64,000 nt of DNA from Artemisia argyi. Its lineage: Eukaryota; Streptophyta; Magnoliopsida; Asterales; Asteraceae. Each line of letters begins with the position of its first letter. Position 1 is the stretch's first letter. Position numbers and translations under genes: made by a program. Positions 12,193 to 24,357 of this stretch are shown here, one piece after another. Location of the stretch: positions 182,078,115 through 182,142,114 of the forward strand of contig CM060708.1 in the NCBI GenBank assembly GCA_030686995.1. The letters are read 5' to 3'. The notes beneath the pieces were generated by a model. It was given only the letters and a program-made list of their open reading frames with translations. It did no database searches and was not told the origin of the DNA.

Positions 12193-12390
12193 ACCTCCGT
12201 CTCATATTAAGTGTCTATAATAGAATCATTGGATGTTTCAAATTAAGTGTTCATTTGTACTTTTCAACCAATAAGATGAGAGTTTAGTGGGTAAAAATCA
12301 TAATTGATTGGTGGAGAATTTAGTTAGTGGAATCTCTTAAAATTTTGTGCATTTTTAAAGTGGACACTTATTATAGGACGGATGTAGTAC
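12193..12390. mobile_element. Stowaway-like MITE
   Basis: A 198-bp element with a left end of CTCCGTCTCATATTAAGTGT and a right end of GGACACTTATTATAGGACGG, the inverted CTCCGTCC...AAGTGTCC terminus typical of Stowaway (Tc1/mariner) MITEs. TA dinucleotides flank both sides (12191-12192 and 12391-12392), matching the TA target preference. No ORF is present. Confidence 0.7.
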
Positions 12391-13276
12391 TAAAGAAAAT
12401 TGGGAAAGTTGATTTTGTTAAACCGATGAAAGAAGAAATAGCAATAGATATGATGGAGGCCCAAGCGTAAAGGAACGGGTCTTTTTGTTTTCAAAAGCCT
12501 AAGATCGTATGAGAAAAGAGGCTTCACAAAATTAGCATAACTTGGGCTACGGTGCTCCGTTTCAGGACCGTGACTAGTCAATCCAAAGCTTGCAACAAAG
12601 AGAACATCGTGGTGAACAGCCTATGGCGGTTTATGGAACTTTCCGGCCCCAAATCGCTATATTTTATAACTTATTTTCATTTTTATAATTTTTCCTAATT
12701 TGTTGGGCTTTGTTTGTGGGCTAGTGCTCGGCCCGTTTGTCTTTTATGCGCAATTCGAATTTCTAAAGAGTATTTAATAGTTGTATTGTGATCTTGGCCT
12801 ATCAGATCGTGAATAAATGAAATTTCAATTTTCTTTCATTTCGCCACTTGAATTGGAAATCATCCTGATTATCGGTATTCGTTAAATCAACGATAGATAG
12901 AAGAATATTTCATGGTATTCGTGTGAATCAACATATTCAATCTGTATTTATCACACTTCATGCTACATCAAGATATTATAAAAAAGAAAAACGATGAAAG
13001 AGCAAATTTAGAAAATTAAGGTTAGGGATACAAGAAGCAAGAAATAACATCTGCAAATATTTTTAGAGGAGAGTTATTTTACATATCAAAAGTTTGTAAC
13101 ATACTAAAGGATAAATCCCAATCACTTATTTTTTTGTTAAGAAAAAAAAAGGGGAAATTAATTAATATATAAATTAAAAATTCAACTACAAAATTTTTTT
13201 AATTTAAATATCTCATGAACCGGTAATCTTTAGATAAAAATACCGTTATGACGAGCATGTCATTATCTTTAGATAA
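12391..13276. other. Intergenic, possible old LTR remnant
   Basis: No coding region is supported. 12760-12930 (an ATTGTGATC-like leader, AATAAATGAAATTTC, then TTTCATGGTATTC) resembles the tail of a decayed copia LTR running into a broken primer-binding site. This is only suggestive. Confidence 0.25.
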
Positions 13277-13852
13277 AAATACACCGTTGGTCCCTAAACT
13301 TTCCATAAAACATAACCATGCACCTTAAGTTTTGAAAATCGTCGTGGGGTGTCCAAACCTCAAGGTTTTGAGGCCGATTGCATCCCTTGACCAGAAATGG
13401 TGAGGTCAACGCTCATTTTTTGTTATATTTTCAAGGGCATAATAGTCCAAGAACATTTATAACTATCATATGGTTAAATTTAACACGGAACTCCATTCTT
13501 ATCATCAAACGGGTCTGTTTTGTTAGGGAGACAAGTACATTGTTGTGTGGTGAAATATGAGTTTGAGTGGCATGTACATGTGAGGAAAACATTGGTTCAT
13601 ATATATGGAATGGTGAAAGAGGTTCGGGTAGCACGTAAGTTGTTTGATGAAATGCTTGAACCGGACTTGGTTGCGTGGAATACGGTTATTGATTGTTATG
13701 ATTGTTGTGGGGAGTATAGGGAAGGTTTGGAGTTTTTTTCGCGTATGCATGATGCTGGTGTAAGACCACGTCGAATAACCCGGAGTTGTTTTCACGTATG
13801 CATATTTGTTGTGTGGAGTATAAATATGAAAGAATCACAAGTTGTAACATGG
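13277..13852 (+). repeat. Left arm of a large inverted repeat (PPR fragment)
   Basis: About 575 bp, highly similar to the reverse complement of 50179-50753. Both run from AATACACCGTT through GGTGTCCAAACCT to TCACAAGTTGTAAC. Before the retrotransposon nest inserted, the arms were separated by only about 1.8 kb. Confidence 0.85.
13520..13790 (+). pseudogene. PPR protein fragment, copy 1
   Basis: The frame reads GRQVHCCVVKYEFEWHVHV, then LVHIYGMVKEVRVARKLFDE, PDLVAWNTVIDCY and EGLEFFSRMHDAGVRP. This is the hallmark pattern of a pentatricopeptide-repeat protein (PLS type; organellar RNA binding). About 2.5 repeats are present, with no start, targeting peptide or C-terminal domain. A stop (TAG, 13523-13525 in another frame) and loss of PPR pattern upstream, together with divergence downstream, show that it is a fragment. 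A second copy in the opposite orientation lies at 50240-50510. Confidence 0.75.
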
Positions 13853-15599
13853 GGAAAATGGACAGAAAAGCTGCTAAAAAAATCTAAAAAATTCAAAAGA
13901 AATATAAGCAACTAGATTACCAACCCATTAACTTGCATACCAAATTTCAGGGAAAAAGAGCTTAAAATGAAGAAATTAAAAATCAAAAACTACTTCTGGT
14001 TTGCACATTGTGACAGAATCAGCACCAAAGGGGTATGTTTGAGCTGTCAAAAAGCTATGAAAGAAAATTACAAAAAATACGGGCAATTAGATAAGAAACC
14101 AAACTCCCTAATCCCCAAGTTTCAAATCATTTGGACAAGTACTCCATTATTTAAAATTCAGAAACAAAATGGTTTTTTGACACTTTTTTGGAATTTTGAC
14201 TTTTCCAGCCCTAAAAAGGGGCTTAAGACCTATAAAAAAAATAAAAATTAAAAAAAAATATCACTAATTAAACAAGCTATCAGAGTACATTATCCAAAAA
14301 TTTCATCGGATTTGGTTAAAAATTGAGAAAATGAAAATTAAAAAACAAAATTGCTGATGTGAAGGTTTCAATGATGGGTCAGCTTGCAAATTGGCTTGTT
14401 TTCTTGTTGTTTTGACTTGGAAAGTCAAAGAGCAGAAGCAATGTTGATACAATATGCTAAGTTAAACCAAAATCAAGAAAGAACAATAACCATAGTAACT
14501 TAAAAATCAATTTATCCTAAACTCTTTTTTATAACAGTTAACTTAAAAAAGAAAATGAAAAACTTTACTTAACTACTAGAAACTTTGTAAAGTGTAATTT
14601 TTTGGTTCAAACCATCTAAATAGAGTTAAATACAGCTACTACAACTCAATTGGTAAATCACAAATGCGTTTTGTGTGAAAAAGGGGGTTGTCCCAAACAC
14701 CTCCTTATGGTGTCTAACTTGGCTTTTTCAAATGAAAGGTGAATTTGAACTAGAGTTTTTTGAACAAAAGTTGTTAGCTAAGTTTAAAACCCTACTGAGA
14801 AGCAATAACAAAGACCAAATAAGCAGTATGAATAAGCTATACTAATAAGCAATTTTAGCTAAACTTAAAACAGTGAATAACTTAACTTAGCACAAATGAT
14901 TATCAAACTTTAAAATAAGTTATCTAACACTGAAGACTAACCACAATAAGTATAATAAGCATAAAATAAGCACAAATAAGCAAATGAACAGTAGTTCTAC
15001 AGTAAAATGAAAAAAAAAAAATTAAGGAAAAATGAAAAAAAAAAATCACCTTGGACCCTAGCTAAATAAGGGTACCCATGTAATTTTGTGGTACTCACTA
15101 TGCAACAAGAAGTTAAATTTGTGGTACTCACTTCATCCATCAACTCATGTAAAATAAGTTGATCGAAATTGTAAATCACTTTTACTTATTTTCTTATTCA
15201 ACACAAGATTACTACAATGAATACCATATTAAGATTTCATTTCTTCAGTCTTTAAAATACAAGGTTGAAGGTTGTATCTCATATAGTGATTCACATAATT
15301 TTACAAAAATGTAAATCTTACCGTCACAGATTAGCATGTTGACCATATTTCAATGTTTGCAACAATGTGCTCAACTTGTACAACAACTAGTTTGTTTAGT
15401 GGCACTAACTTCATCAACAACACAGATAATTTCTTTTCTTGCATTAATAACTTGCTTTGTTGCCTCATTTTCTTTTACTTCAAGTCTTTTTTGACTTGCA
15501 ATGTCAAATATTTTTTTGATCATATGAAGAAACAACTGCAAAATGTAACTTGCAATTTTGCAAGACTACTGCAAGTCTCCAACAAACAACTGCAACACA
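13853..15599. other. AT-rich spacer of the PPR inverted repeat
   Basis: No gene is recognised. Composition and vocabulary (ATAAGC words; AAAAAGGGGGTTGTCCC near 14681) recall the block at 5200-6900 and suggest decayed retroelement DNA. 15360-15600 is rich in CAACTTG/CAACTGCAA words. The last five bases before element A, with 15600-15604, give the AGTAT target site. Confidence 0.35.
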
Positions 15600-15604
15600 A
15601 GTAT

Positions 15605-15970
15605 TGTTAGGAATATAAATATTCAAGTAAAAGACTCGGTCACCTCGAGTATAGATAAGCATCAAGTAGCTCGTAGATATATCAATATTTAGTTAGTTAG
15701 TAGATTAGTTAATTTAATACTTGTGGAGTCGGGTCAGGTCTTTACCCACTGTCAGCTCACTCCACAGCCCATTTAAGGGGCGTATTATTTGTACCTATAA
15801 ATACCCCTCTCCCACCAAGGGAGAGGGTTGGACCTTCACACACTAGCAATCTAAAATTACATATTTTCTCTCAAGGTTCCCTACTTCTATTTCATCTCTC
15901 TAGCTTCTTCATCTTATAATTCGATCCATATAACAAAACCATACGTGTTTATCATTATGAGTATCCTACA
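15605..15970 (+). repeat. 5' LTR of element A
   Basis: TGTTAGGAATATAAATATTC to ATGAGTATCCTACA. A TATA-like stretch CTATAAATACCCCTC (15796-15810) probably sets transcription. It pairs with 49733-50098. Confidence 0.93.
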
Positions 15971-15972
15971 AT

Positions 15973-15985
15973 TGGTATCAGAGCC
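15973..15985 (+). other. Primer-binding site of element A
   Basis: TGGTATCAGAGCC, two bases after the LTR, is complementary to the 3' end of plant initiator tRNA-Met, the usual copia primer. Confidence 0.93.
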
Positions 15986-16220
15986 ATGGTTTCATCCTAG
16001 GGAATGGGCATACTTGTATTTCTTGGGTGGATTAGTTGGTTAGTTGTGGTTTGAAGAAAAGTATACAAAACACCTTGGTTTGATCTTGTTTGTGGCTAGT
16101 TTGTGTGTTTTGAGTGCACCTTTATGTGTATAAGTGTTCTAGGTTCTTAGTTTTTCTCTTGGGTAGGTTGTATCATTCATAGATTTAATTTTGGAAGAGA
16201 TTCGTGGCCTTTTTCTTGGT

Positions 16221-16572
16221 AGCGGGTTGTCTCTCGTACTGGATTTCTTGGTAGCGAGTTGGTCAGATTAGTAGCGAGATGCCTATTTACTATTTTAGGA
16301 TAAAAGGACAAATCGCTAGAAAGCGACTGTTTTGTCCTACTGTTGCAGCGAGTTGTCGGTCGTGTCATGTAGTGGGGTTAGCGAGTTGGTGACTTTAGCG
16401 AGTTGGTGATTCTAGCGAGTTGGTGACTTTAGCGAGTTGGTGACTTTAGCGAGTTGCTTCTTCAGCTAGTTGCTTCGTAGCGATTTGGTCTAGCGAGTTG
16501 ATCTGGATAGCGAGTTGCTCAATTGAGATTCTAGCGAGTTGGTTCAAGAGATTTGTGTCCCTAGCGATTTGC
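16221..16572 (+). repeat. AGCGAGTTGG motif array in the leader of element A
   Basis: About 16 copies or close variants of AGCGAGTTG lie in 350 bp of the 5' leader. Five are spaced exactly 17 bp apart (16380, 16397, 16414, 16431, 16448). Looser variants continue to about 16960. There is no ORF, so the repetition is not codon driven. The function is unknown. Confidence 0.85.
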
Positions 16573-17192
16573 CATAATTGCAGTTTGACCAAAGTTGACT
16601 TTTTACGTCAAAACTTCAAACGGCCATAACTTTTGAACCGTAACTCTGTTTTCAGCGAAATACCTGTCAAAACGACCGTAATAGGCTGAATATTATGAGG
16701 TATTATCATGAAGTTGTGAAACGAAATTTTTGTGGCTTAAATCACCTCCGGAGTGAACTTATTAAGGTTTTAGGTTTTCAGACCATAATTTCACCATTGC
16801 AACTTGCATCAACCGAACCTAATCACACTGCTGGTTGATAACTCACTGCTAGGTGATCAAGTTGTTGTGAGGTGACTATACGCTGCGAGTTGAATAGTTC
16901 TGTGATTTAAGAATTGTTGCAAATTAAGTTGTTGCAACTTTTTCAATTGCAATCTCACATTGCGAGTTGATTCTTGCAATTTGACTAATTGTGATTTGAC
17001 TTGGTGTGATTTGACTCGTTGAGACTTGACTTAGATAACTTACTATATCGTGCAAAGTTTATCATCTCACACTCAATCACCAAAGTACTCAGCATCATAT
17101 AACGGTTTCTTCTTGATTTTGTAAAATCTCGCGAAAGAATCTATTTCTCGGTTTAAATCGTAGAAGTGTAAAATCCCGTGCACGTCCAGATC

Positions 17193-18921
17193 ATGTCAAA
17201 TTCTACAGATTCAGTCATACCTGAGATACTAAAATTGTACGACATGATCGACGAACATAAGACTTCCAACCCTTCACACCAAATTAACGTATTTGAGTCT
17301 GATAATGCTGCAATGGAATCTTCGTGCTCAAAGTCTCAAAAGAATGAACTTCATTAGCCAATTAAATTGCCCGATAATGCAAAGGATAGTTGCATTGAAT
17401 GTTTTCGATTACTTCATTCACATCTCAAGGTTCTCTTTGCACAACCTGGATACTTGGGAGGTTACAATCGTGCATTCGCATCACTCTTTGGTCAAAATGT
17501 TGAGACCTTCAAAGTCAAAATGACTCTACACTTAGATCAACTTCAACAACAACTTGAAAAAGGTGAATTTTCTGAAGGTTGACTCTACCAACAGTTCAGT
17601 GACGCCTGTTACACATGATGTGGATTCATATATCAGACCGATAAAAGAACATGTATCATATGCTAAGGTACTCAAACTGAATGACATGGTCGATAAACAT
17701 GAGATTCCCAACAAAGTACAACTGACAAATGTTGTTGGTTCAGATACTGCTAATATGGGAAATAGCGATGTTTTCCCATGTGAACAATATGTGAAACACA
17801 ACGAAGAGTCTGTTGGACCAAGTAGTGCATCTTCTGTTGTTGGTAATGATTGTGATTTGCATAAGTACACTATTTATATCCCTGATGACACCCTGACCAT
17901 TAGACTTAACATCCTTAAGGATCAGGTGACCATGTATGAACAACGTGTAAAATTTGAACTTACTGAGCGTGAACAAAAAATGGATTGGCATATGCGTGCA
18001 TACATAACAGAATGTAATTTAAGGGAAGAAACATTGAAAAAGGAGTTATATTCTTTACAAAATCCCCTTGATCAATCTGTTAAACAAAAACAGGAGATGC
18101 AAAAAAGTGTAATTACACTAAAACTTGATTTTCAGGATAAAGAAACAAAACTCTTAGATGATTTTTTCAGACTTAAGACGTTAAAGAACAAGCTTGTAAA
18201 CAAGTTATACACATAAGGCCAAACAATTCAAGCAGATCAAATTATACAAAAGCATAGAAAGTTGTTTGATGAAAATAGTGAAAAGGATGTAGGTGAACCC
18301 AAATCTGATTGCCTTAGGAGCGTTAGAGATGCCCAACCTGCATTATATGATGCAAATGTTATGCTTAATCCTGGTCATGCTCCTCCTAATGTAACGTCAT
18401 TTGATGAGACCAATGAGATAGAAGTTATAAGTAGAGAGAAATTGGCTGAAAAATTAAAGGATCCCTTGTGCATTGCAAACAAAATTCGGTACAAATATGA
18501 TTACTCTGAAGATAACTGATTAGCTCTTTTTGTCCCTCAAAAAAGGTTAACCCCAGAGCAAGTATTTTGGAGTATAGACTTAGAAAAAATGAAAGCAGAA
18601 AGAATTGTGGGTGAAACCCGTACCATGTTTAAGATAGCTGATCTACCCAAATAATACACCCAGGCATCTTATCCCTTTAATTCTCTCCATGCAAAATAAT
18701 ACTCTAATTGCTGTATATGTTCTTGGTCAATTATTCACTAATTTTGATAAAACATGTTAAAAGAGAATTACGCCAACGGGTATTACTGAAGGGGAAAGGG
18801 GCTTTGAACAAACAAAACAATGCTATTTAACAGAGGTTATGCCATTCTTTAAGCTTCTCAAAGAACATTTTGAGGGACTTCAAAAAACCCTGAACAAAGA
18901 TGTTGCTGATATGAAAGAGGT
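17193..18921 (+). pseudogene. Element A gag, N-terminal half
   Basis: Starts at ATG 17193 (MSNSTDSVIPEILKLYDMID) and continues with a conserved stretch (CIECFRLLHSHLKVLFAQPG, then YNRAFASLFGQNV). It then reads as a long charged, coiled-coil-like region (17554-18519) as in SIRE gag. Breaks are TAG at 17355, a frameshift near 17575, and stops at 18214 and 18517, with further decay to 18921. The segment VPQKRLTPEQVFW (18529-18567) matches the gag motif that precedes the second half. The gene is cut at GAGGT by element B; its frame resumes at 42925. Confidence 0.75.
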
Positions 18922-19402
18922 TGTTGATCCCAGTTGAGCAAACGATCTTATATAGAAGTTGACTTGAGTTAACACTTAAGCTAGAACGCGGAATATTAAA
19001 GCTTAACTTAAGAAGAATAATGATTCACTATCAACACTTCAATATATTAATAATACGAGCACTCGACAATGCTAGGGTTTTACAACCTTGAAGTGTAAAC
19101 GAAAACTAAACAATACGTACTCAATCTAACCCTAGGATCCTCATTTTAGAGGCCAAGGAGTCCTACTAGGTTTACAATACCTTTCTACACAAGATAAGAA
19201 TATTTTAGACGTATAAAATATACACACAATCTATTCTATAATTATCCACTCATGTACATGCATATCTCTTCAGCAGTAGATTCAAGAGCAGTACTTCCAC
19301 ACAGCAGCACTTTGAATGTATAGCAGCAGAATCATTAACCTTAGAAGCAGTTTCATCTTAGCAGCAGTTTGACTCTTCAGCAGCAGAATCCAAAACCCAA
19401 CA
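18922..19402 (-). repeat. 3' LTR of element B
   Basis: 481 bp. Contains several AGCAGCAG/AGCAGTAG words near its right end (19270-19390). It has a 17-18 bp segment absent from the partner LTR. Confidence 0.92.
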
Positions 19403-19416
19403 ATCCTCCCCTAAAC
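19403..19416 (-). other. Polypurine tract of element B
   Basis: The minus strand reads TTTAGGGGAGGAT directly before the 3' LTR, the usual plus-strand primer position. Confidence 0.85.
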
Positions 19417-19586
19417 TTAATATTTATTTCTAAATAATTAAGTTTCTTCAAAGCTCAATTAAACACCAGTAGGATGCTTCTAAACACTTACATATTCTAA
19501 TTTCTTTGAAAGCTTCTTCAAACCGTTGGATCCAAGATCTTTTCATCATTCTGTATCAATTGATAAGCTTGATTGTCAGACATATG

Positions 19587-22500
19587 CTATTGTTGACATT
19601 TGAGAAATCCAGGTCTAACCATCTGCCTAAGTATCTCTGGACACTTATTTAGACTAGGATAGTCTTTCTCTACCAACAAAAAGAAAGTAACTGCACCAGT
19701 TTTTAATTCATGAACCCTACAAGATTGATACAAAAACCGTTTATGTACCTTGCTGCATCCAATTTCATTCCATTCACTATCACGAGGATGAGGATCAAAC
19801 ATATTCTTCAAGATGCGATACATTACACTTTCAAATGCAAGATTAATATCAAGAGCAATATCCATCTTCTTTCCATCATATTTCTCTTTGTATAATCCCC
19901 ATATGGCAATCATATCATCTCTATCCATCTTATCAAATATCTGTGAAATTTCCTTAAATCCTTGAACTTCATGATTTGATCTCATGAATTCCCTATATCC
20001 TTCACTTCCACCTCTTATCTTGAAAGTATATGAGATGATAGGATGTTTTTCAGCTAAAGGCTTTTCTGATGCTTCTAACACAGCCAGAGTTGTCTCTTGT
20101 TCTTTTGCAACTTCTTCTGCTTTATCCACCTCACTACTGCTATCATTAGAGATCTTATTCTTCTTCCTAGCAAAGGTCTTGTGACCAACACTTTTTCTTT
20201 TAACCCTTTGACTAGGAGGAATTTCAGCTTCTGTCTCTTGTACATGCTCTGCCTCAACAACTTTGTCAGGTACCAGCTTCTTGTTCATTTGAGCAAAATG
20301 TTCTAGATCTTCTGCACAACCCATAGGATAGAAGGTATCCATTTCTTTTCTAGCTTGTTGATACAAATTAAAAACCTCTTGATCAGACTTAGGTTTCAAC
20401 TATACCAATTTCCAGCCCTTCATATTCTTTAGGTATCTTTCTTGCTCTCTTCTTTGTTGAAGTGGAGTTGGACCCCTGAGAATTTTCTTCTTTCTTCTAG
20501 CAGCAACATCCTCTTTTCTTTTCTTTGCTGTGAACTCTTTCATCCAAGCTTGAACATCAAAGTTTGGAACTTCTTGTTCTTCAAGTTTAACTAACTTGGA
20601 GAGTTGTATGTCAGCATCTATTCTTATCTTTTCCTCAATCCACTCCTCATACCTCTTCAAATCTTCAGTTTCTTTTCAACCTTTTCCTTTTCTTCTTGAA
20701 TCAATTGTTGCTCTTCCATATCAATCAGCTCTTGTTCTTTAATTGCAACAGCTGAATCATGTTCAATTTGCAGTTCTTTAGGCCAAAAATGAAAAGGTAT
20801 CTGAGAGTAATCAATCCCCTTATACATTAGCTTTGAATCTTCAACCAGCTTGCCCTTTCCTTTATCAGTAGAAGATGATGAAACAATCTTCTTTTGTTGA
20901 GCAACAGGTTCTCTGATTACTATTCCTTTTTGAGGTCTTCTTGGTAATGGTGATGTGATTGTGGATGTTGGTTGTTGTGATAGTGGTTGAACTTGTTGTG
21001 ATGTTGGTTATGAAGGTGATTTAGATAGAACTTCTGTTGTCTTCTTACTTAACAATACCATTGCCTCAGCAGCAGCTTTGTCACTAGATCCAGCTGTAGA
21101 ATCTTGTGCATCAGCAAAGTTGAATTTCTCACTAGCAGCAGGATCAGCAAAATCCTGAGCAGTAGAGTTATGTGCAGTAGCAGAGTCATCTGTCTTGTTA
21201 GTAACAACAACAATATTCACTTCTTTAGCCACAGAATCACCCAATGTCATCAAAGCTTCACCCATCAACCCCGTTGCCTTTACTAATTGTTCAGGCCCCA
21301 AAGTCTTGAGTTTCTCCACCACTTTTTCTTGAGCAGCAGCCACTTCTTCCATTACAACCTTATTACCTTGCTTATCCGCAATCACAAAACCATCCCTATC
21401 TTGAGGACTTTCCACCTCTATATCTTCAGTTACTGGAACCACCCCTGAAACCATTCCAATATCCACATCTTGAGCACTGTCAATCTTCATCAAATTTTCC
21501 TCCCCTGAACCCATTACATCATCCTGCTCCTCATTCCTCCCCTGTTTGGAAGCATCCTCTTCCAAAGGAACAGAGTGTTTAGGTGAACTAACAACATGTG
21601 AAGTGCCCGCTTTCTTTAATCTTTTGAAGGAGGTTGAAGATCTTGATTTTCTTAAGTTCTTGATCTTCTTTTGCAATCTTTTGATCTTTCTAGCTTGAGC
21701 ATCAGCAATGGTAGAAAGACCAAGAACCTTCTCCTCCTATGTATCACATTCAAGCTTTAAATTGGTACAAGTAACCATCAATTTCTGAATAAGTTTCATA
21801 CTAGTCTCATCACTTCGTCCTGTGTGACCTGGTCCGAGAGGTGAATCATTGACATTGTCATTATGTACAGTATCATCCATCAATTCATGTGTCACTGATC
21901 TGTCCTCATCACTTCGACCTGTATTACCTGGTCCGAGAGGTGAATCTTTGGACGTAAAACCAACATCAAACCTAGTTTGATCATCTGAGCCCCCTGTGTT
22001 TGCCATTTGGCTAGGGTTACCATCATTGGAATTAGATTCATCAGAACCCTTTTCACTAGATGTTGCCTTGGTTTGGGTCTTAGTTATGTTATCACTGTCC
22101 TTCTCTGCTGCTAAGCTAGAAGCAGTAGTGACAGCCCTTACCAACATGTCCCCTTCATCACCTAGGACAGCCTCATCTGGTACAGACATACTAACACTAG
22201 CCTGAGGTAGCTCAGTGTTCTTCGTGGCTTTCCTACGGGTGTAGAGTATTTTGTGTTGAGTGACAGATACAGTAAAATTGGGTGTGTGATGGGAATTAGT
22301 GGGAGTTCTTGATTCTTCACCCTGAATGTTTTGTACAATTTGCACCATATAAGGTGTAAGAGATTTATGTGTGCCTGAAAAACCTTTTCCATTTTTAATC
22401 AAGAAAGTAAACATTTTTGGAACCAACTTAAGAGAATCATAAATGGCATGATGTGTTCTTACTTTGGAAAATTTTTTTCTACAAAGAGCTGTATAAATCT

Positions 22501-23088
22501 TGGATAAAGTAAATAAGAACTAGACTCTTTGATGCTTTTTGCAATCCCCTCCAAAATCATATTTGAAAAATTAAATGGATGTCCTTTGCTTAGGCATACC
22601 ATAGCAGATGCAATGGTAGCACTAAACTCATGCCACCTAGAAGTTTTAGAACTCAAACAATGAAGGAGATTGTGTACCAAAAATTTGTATTGAGAATAGA
22701 GGAGCGCTTTTTGAAATTTAAAATTTGTATGTTGGCCCTCATATCCCAAATCATCTAAACCTTCAAAAATGGCAAAGTTAGCAAGACACGTGGTCTCTGT
22801 TTCATCATCTAAGAGAAGAATTTCTCTTATAAAAGATTCAGTTACACGCACTTGTTGACCATCTACCATGGCTTTGATAAATTTTTCCCTATTTCGAGTT
22901 TTGACTTTAGCAGTAAGCCAAAACTGTTTGATCTAGGAAACATATATAGTAGGATTCACAGTTAATGCATACATAAGAGAAATGGCATTCAAGAATTTAG
23001 CCATATCTGTGAAACCTTCAGGAACCAACTCTTCATTCAATAAAGCAACATTATTGTGATTTTTTGCCCAGGTACATGTACAATCCAT
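19587..23088 (-). pseudogene. Element B extra ORF downstream of pol (Asteraceae copia type)
   Basis: Minus-strand frame from ATG at 23088: MDCTCTWAKNHNNVALLNEE, then LVPEGFTDMAKFLNAISLMY, and after a stop (about 22934) IKQFWLTAKVKTRNREKF. A folded-looking N-terminal part (to 22459) is followed by a long Ser/Thr/acidic low-complexity middle (22426-21008) and a conserved-looking tail (20660-19587) with LYQSCRVHEL and LVEKDYPSL. I recall many similar Asteraceae proteins, often labelled by databases as a synaptobrevin/longin-like domain protein; that label is probably unreliable. Stops and frame changes near 22934, 22440, 21737, 21000 and 20400 make it a pseudogene. Its role in the element is unknown. 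Confidence 0.7.
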
Positions 23089-23402
23089 GAATTAGGGTTT
23101 TGAGAAATTGGGGATTTTTGACTTTGAGAGTAATAGAGTGTTAGGGTTTGAGAGAACTTCAATTTGGAGCGCGTAAAAACCAATTGTGAATTTCAATTAG
23201 GTTTTAAACTTGTTTGGAGAAGTTACACATTCCACCCTCACACTTCCAACCATAGCAGCACAACCAGGATATTAGCAGAACTAGCAGCAGAGTGAAATAA
23301 CTAGCTGTATATTGATTTGGCCAGCAGTAGAGTTGACTAGTCAAGCTCGGTCAATAAGTCAAACGATCCTCAGCAATAAATCCTCAATTATACGCCTTGA
23401 TC

Positions 23403-23411
23403 CTTATAAAA
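23403..23411 (+). promoter_or_regulatory. TATA-like box ahead of the antisense ORF
   Basis: CTTATAAAAAG lies about 90 bp upstream of the plus-strand ATG at 23497. Between them is a pyrimidine/CAA-rich stretch with AAACCCTAATCGC, resembling a plant 5' UTR. No other function is evident. Confidence 0.4.
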
Positions 23412-23496
23412 AGAAACTAATCTTCCCCTAATTTAGCACACGCAAACCCTAATCGCTTCCCAAAACACCAATCAACCAAATCAAATCACAATTAAA

Positions 23497-23967
23497 ATGA
23501 AATCCACCCCTGAAATAATCAACATCGCCTCCGATTCATCATCAGAGGATGAAACACCACTCCTAACCTATGTGCCACCATTCCGTTCTCCCCATAATGG
23601 ATGTAGGACAAAATAGAAAGCACGGAAGAGAAAACATGATCTTCTAGTGTTCATGGATCTTTTGAACTTGAATCAGACACCAAGCACATCAAGGGGTAAG
23701 GAAGTTATGCCCCCCAAATTTCCATCTTCATCAGAATCATCAGAAGACCCAGCCTTGATCCCAATCAGACCTCCATCTCCAATGAAACTTGTTTCCCCCT
23801 TTCTTTGCACATTTTCAGATGAGGATGAGCCTCAGAACAATCCTCCTGCTACTCCTGAAAGACCACAATCATCAAGGCCAAGGCCAGCATCCAGAACAAG
23901 AAAGTCAAACCCTCCTCTGCCTAAAGAAAGAAAAGTGATAATTAGGCTTCCATGCCCTAGGCATTGA
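23497..23967 (+). pseudogene. Antisense ORF inside element B, Ser/Pro-rich
   Basis: 157 codons opposite to the element's own genes, in the 1.3 kb between pol and the extra ORF. It starts MKSTPEIINIASDSSSEDET and has one in-frame TAG (codon 40, 23614-23616). It continues through acidic Ser/Pro-rich and basic stretches (RPRPASRTRKSNPPLPKERK) to TGA at 23965. A TATA-like box and UTR-like leader precede it, and a T-rich 3' UTR-like tail follows. No domain was recognised. Antisense extra ORFs are known from some plant gypsy lineages; in this copia setting it is unusual. It could be a captured host gene piece. Confidence 0.5.
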
Positions 23968-24357
23968 CGTAGTTGTTGATTGTTGTCTTTTGATTTTATC
24001 TGTTGATGTAGCAATCTTTTGTTTTCTTGGGAAGTGATTTGTGGTTGAAACACTTTGGTTTGTAATCTTTGGCTTGTATGAATGATAAATGATCCTTTTC
24101 TATCTTTAATAACTTTATTCTTGTGAATTGACAGCAACAATCATTACTTATAACTTTTCCTGCAAAATGTTAGGCCAAACACCGCAAAACATACCAACAT
24201 ATGTTGCAAATGTACTAGAGATATGTAGCAGTAGAATCATATAGCAACAGAGTACATTCCAACTAGCAATATGCTTCTTAAGAAGCAGCAGAAACAATCT
24301 TAACAAGCAGCACAGTATCTTTACAAAACTTTACAAAAACATAAGGAGATAAGTTTT
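23968..24357. other. Non-coding gap between antisense ORF and pol end of B
   Basis: T-rich stretch resembling a plant 3' UTR for the antisense ORF (23968-24120), then AT-rich sequence with AGCAGTAG/AGCAGCAG words (24230-24310). No further ORF. Confidence 0.4.

Noticed and set aside
13523..13795. Minus-strand ORFs over PPR copy 1 (and plus-strand ORFs over copy 2)
   Set aside because: Antisense shadows of the PPR frame, without family features.
15973..15985. tRNA gene at TGGTATCAGAGCC sites
   Set aside because: Only the primer-complementary tail is present; these are retrotransposon primer-binding sites.
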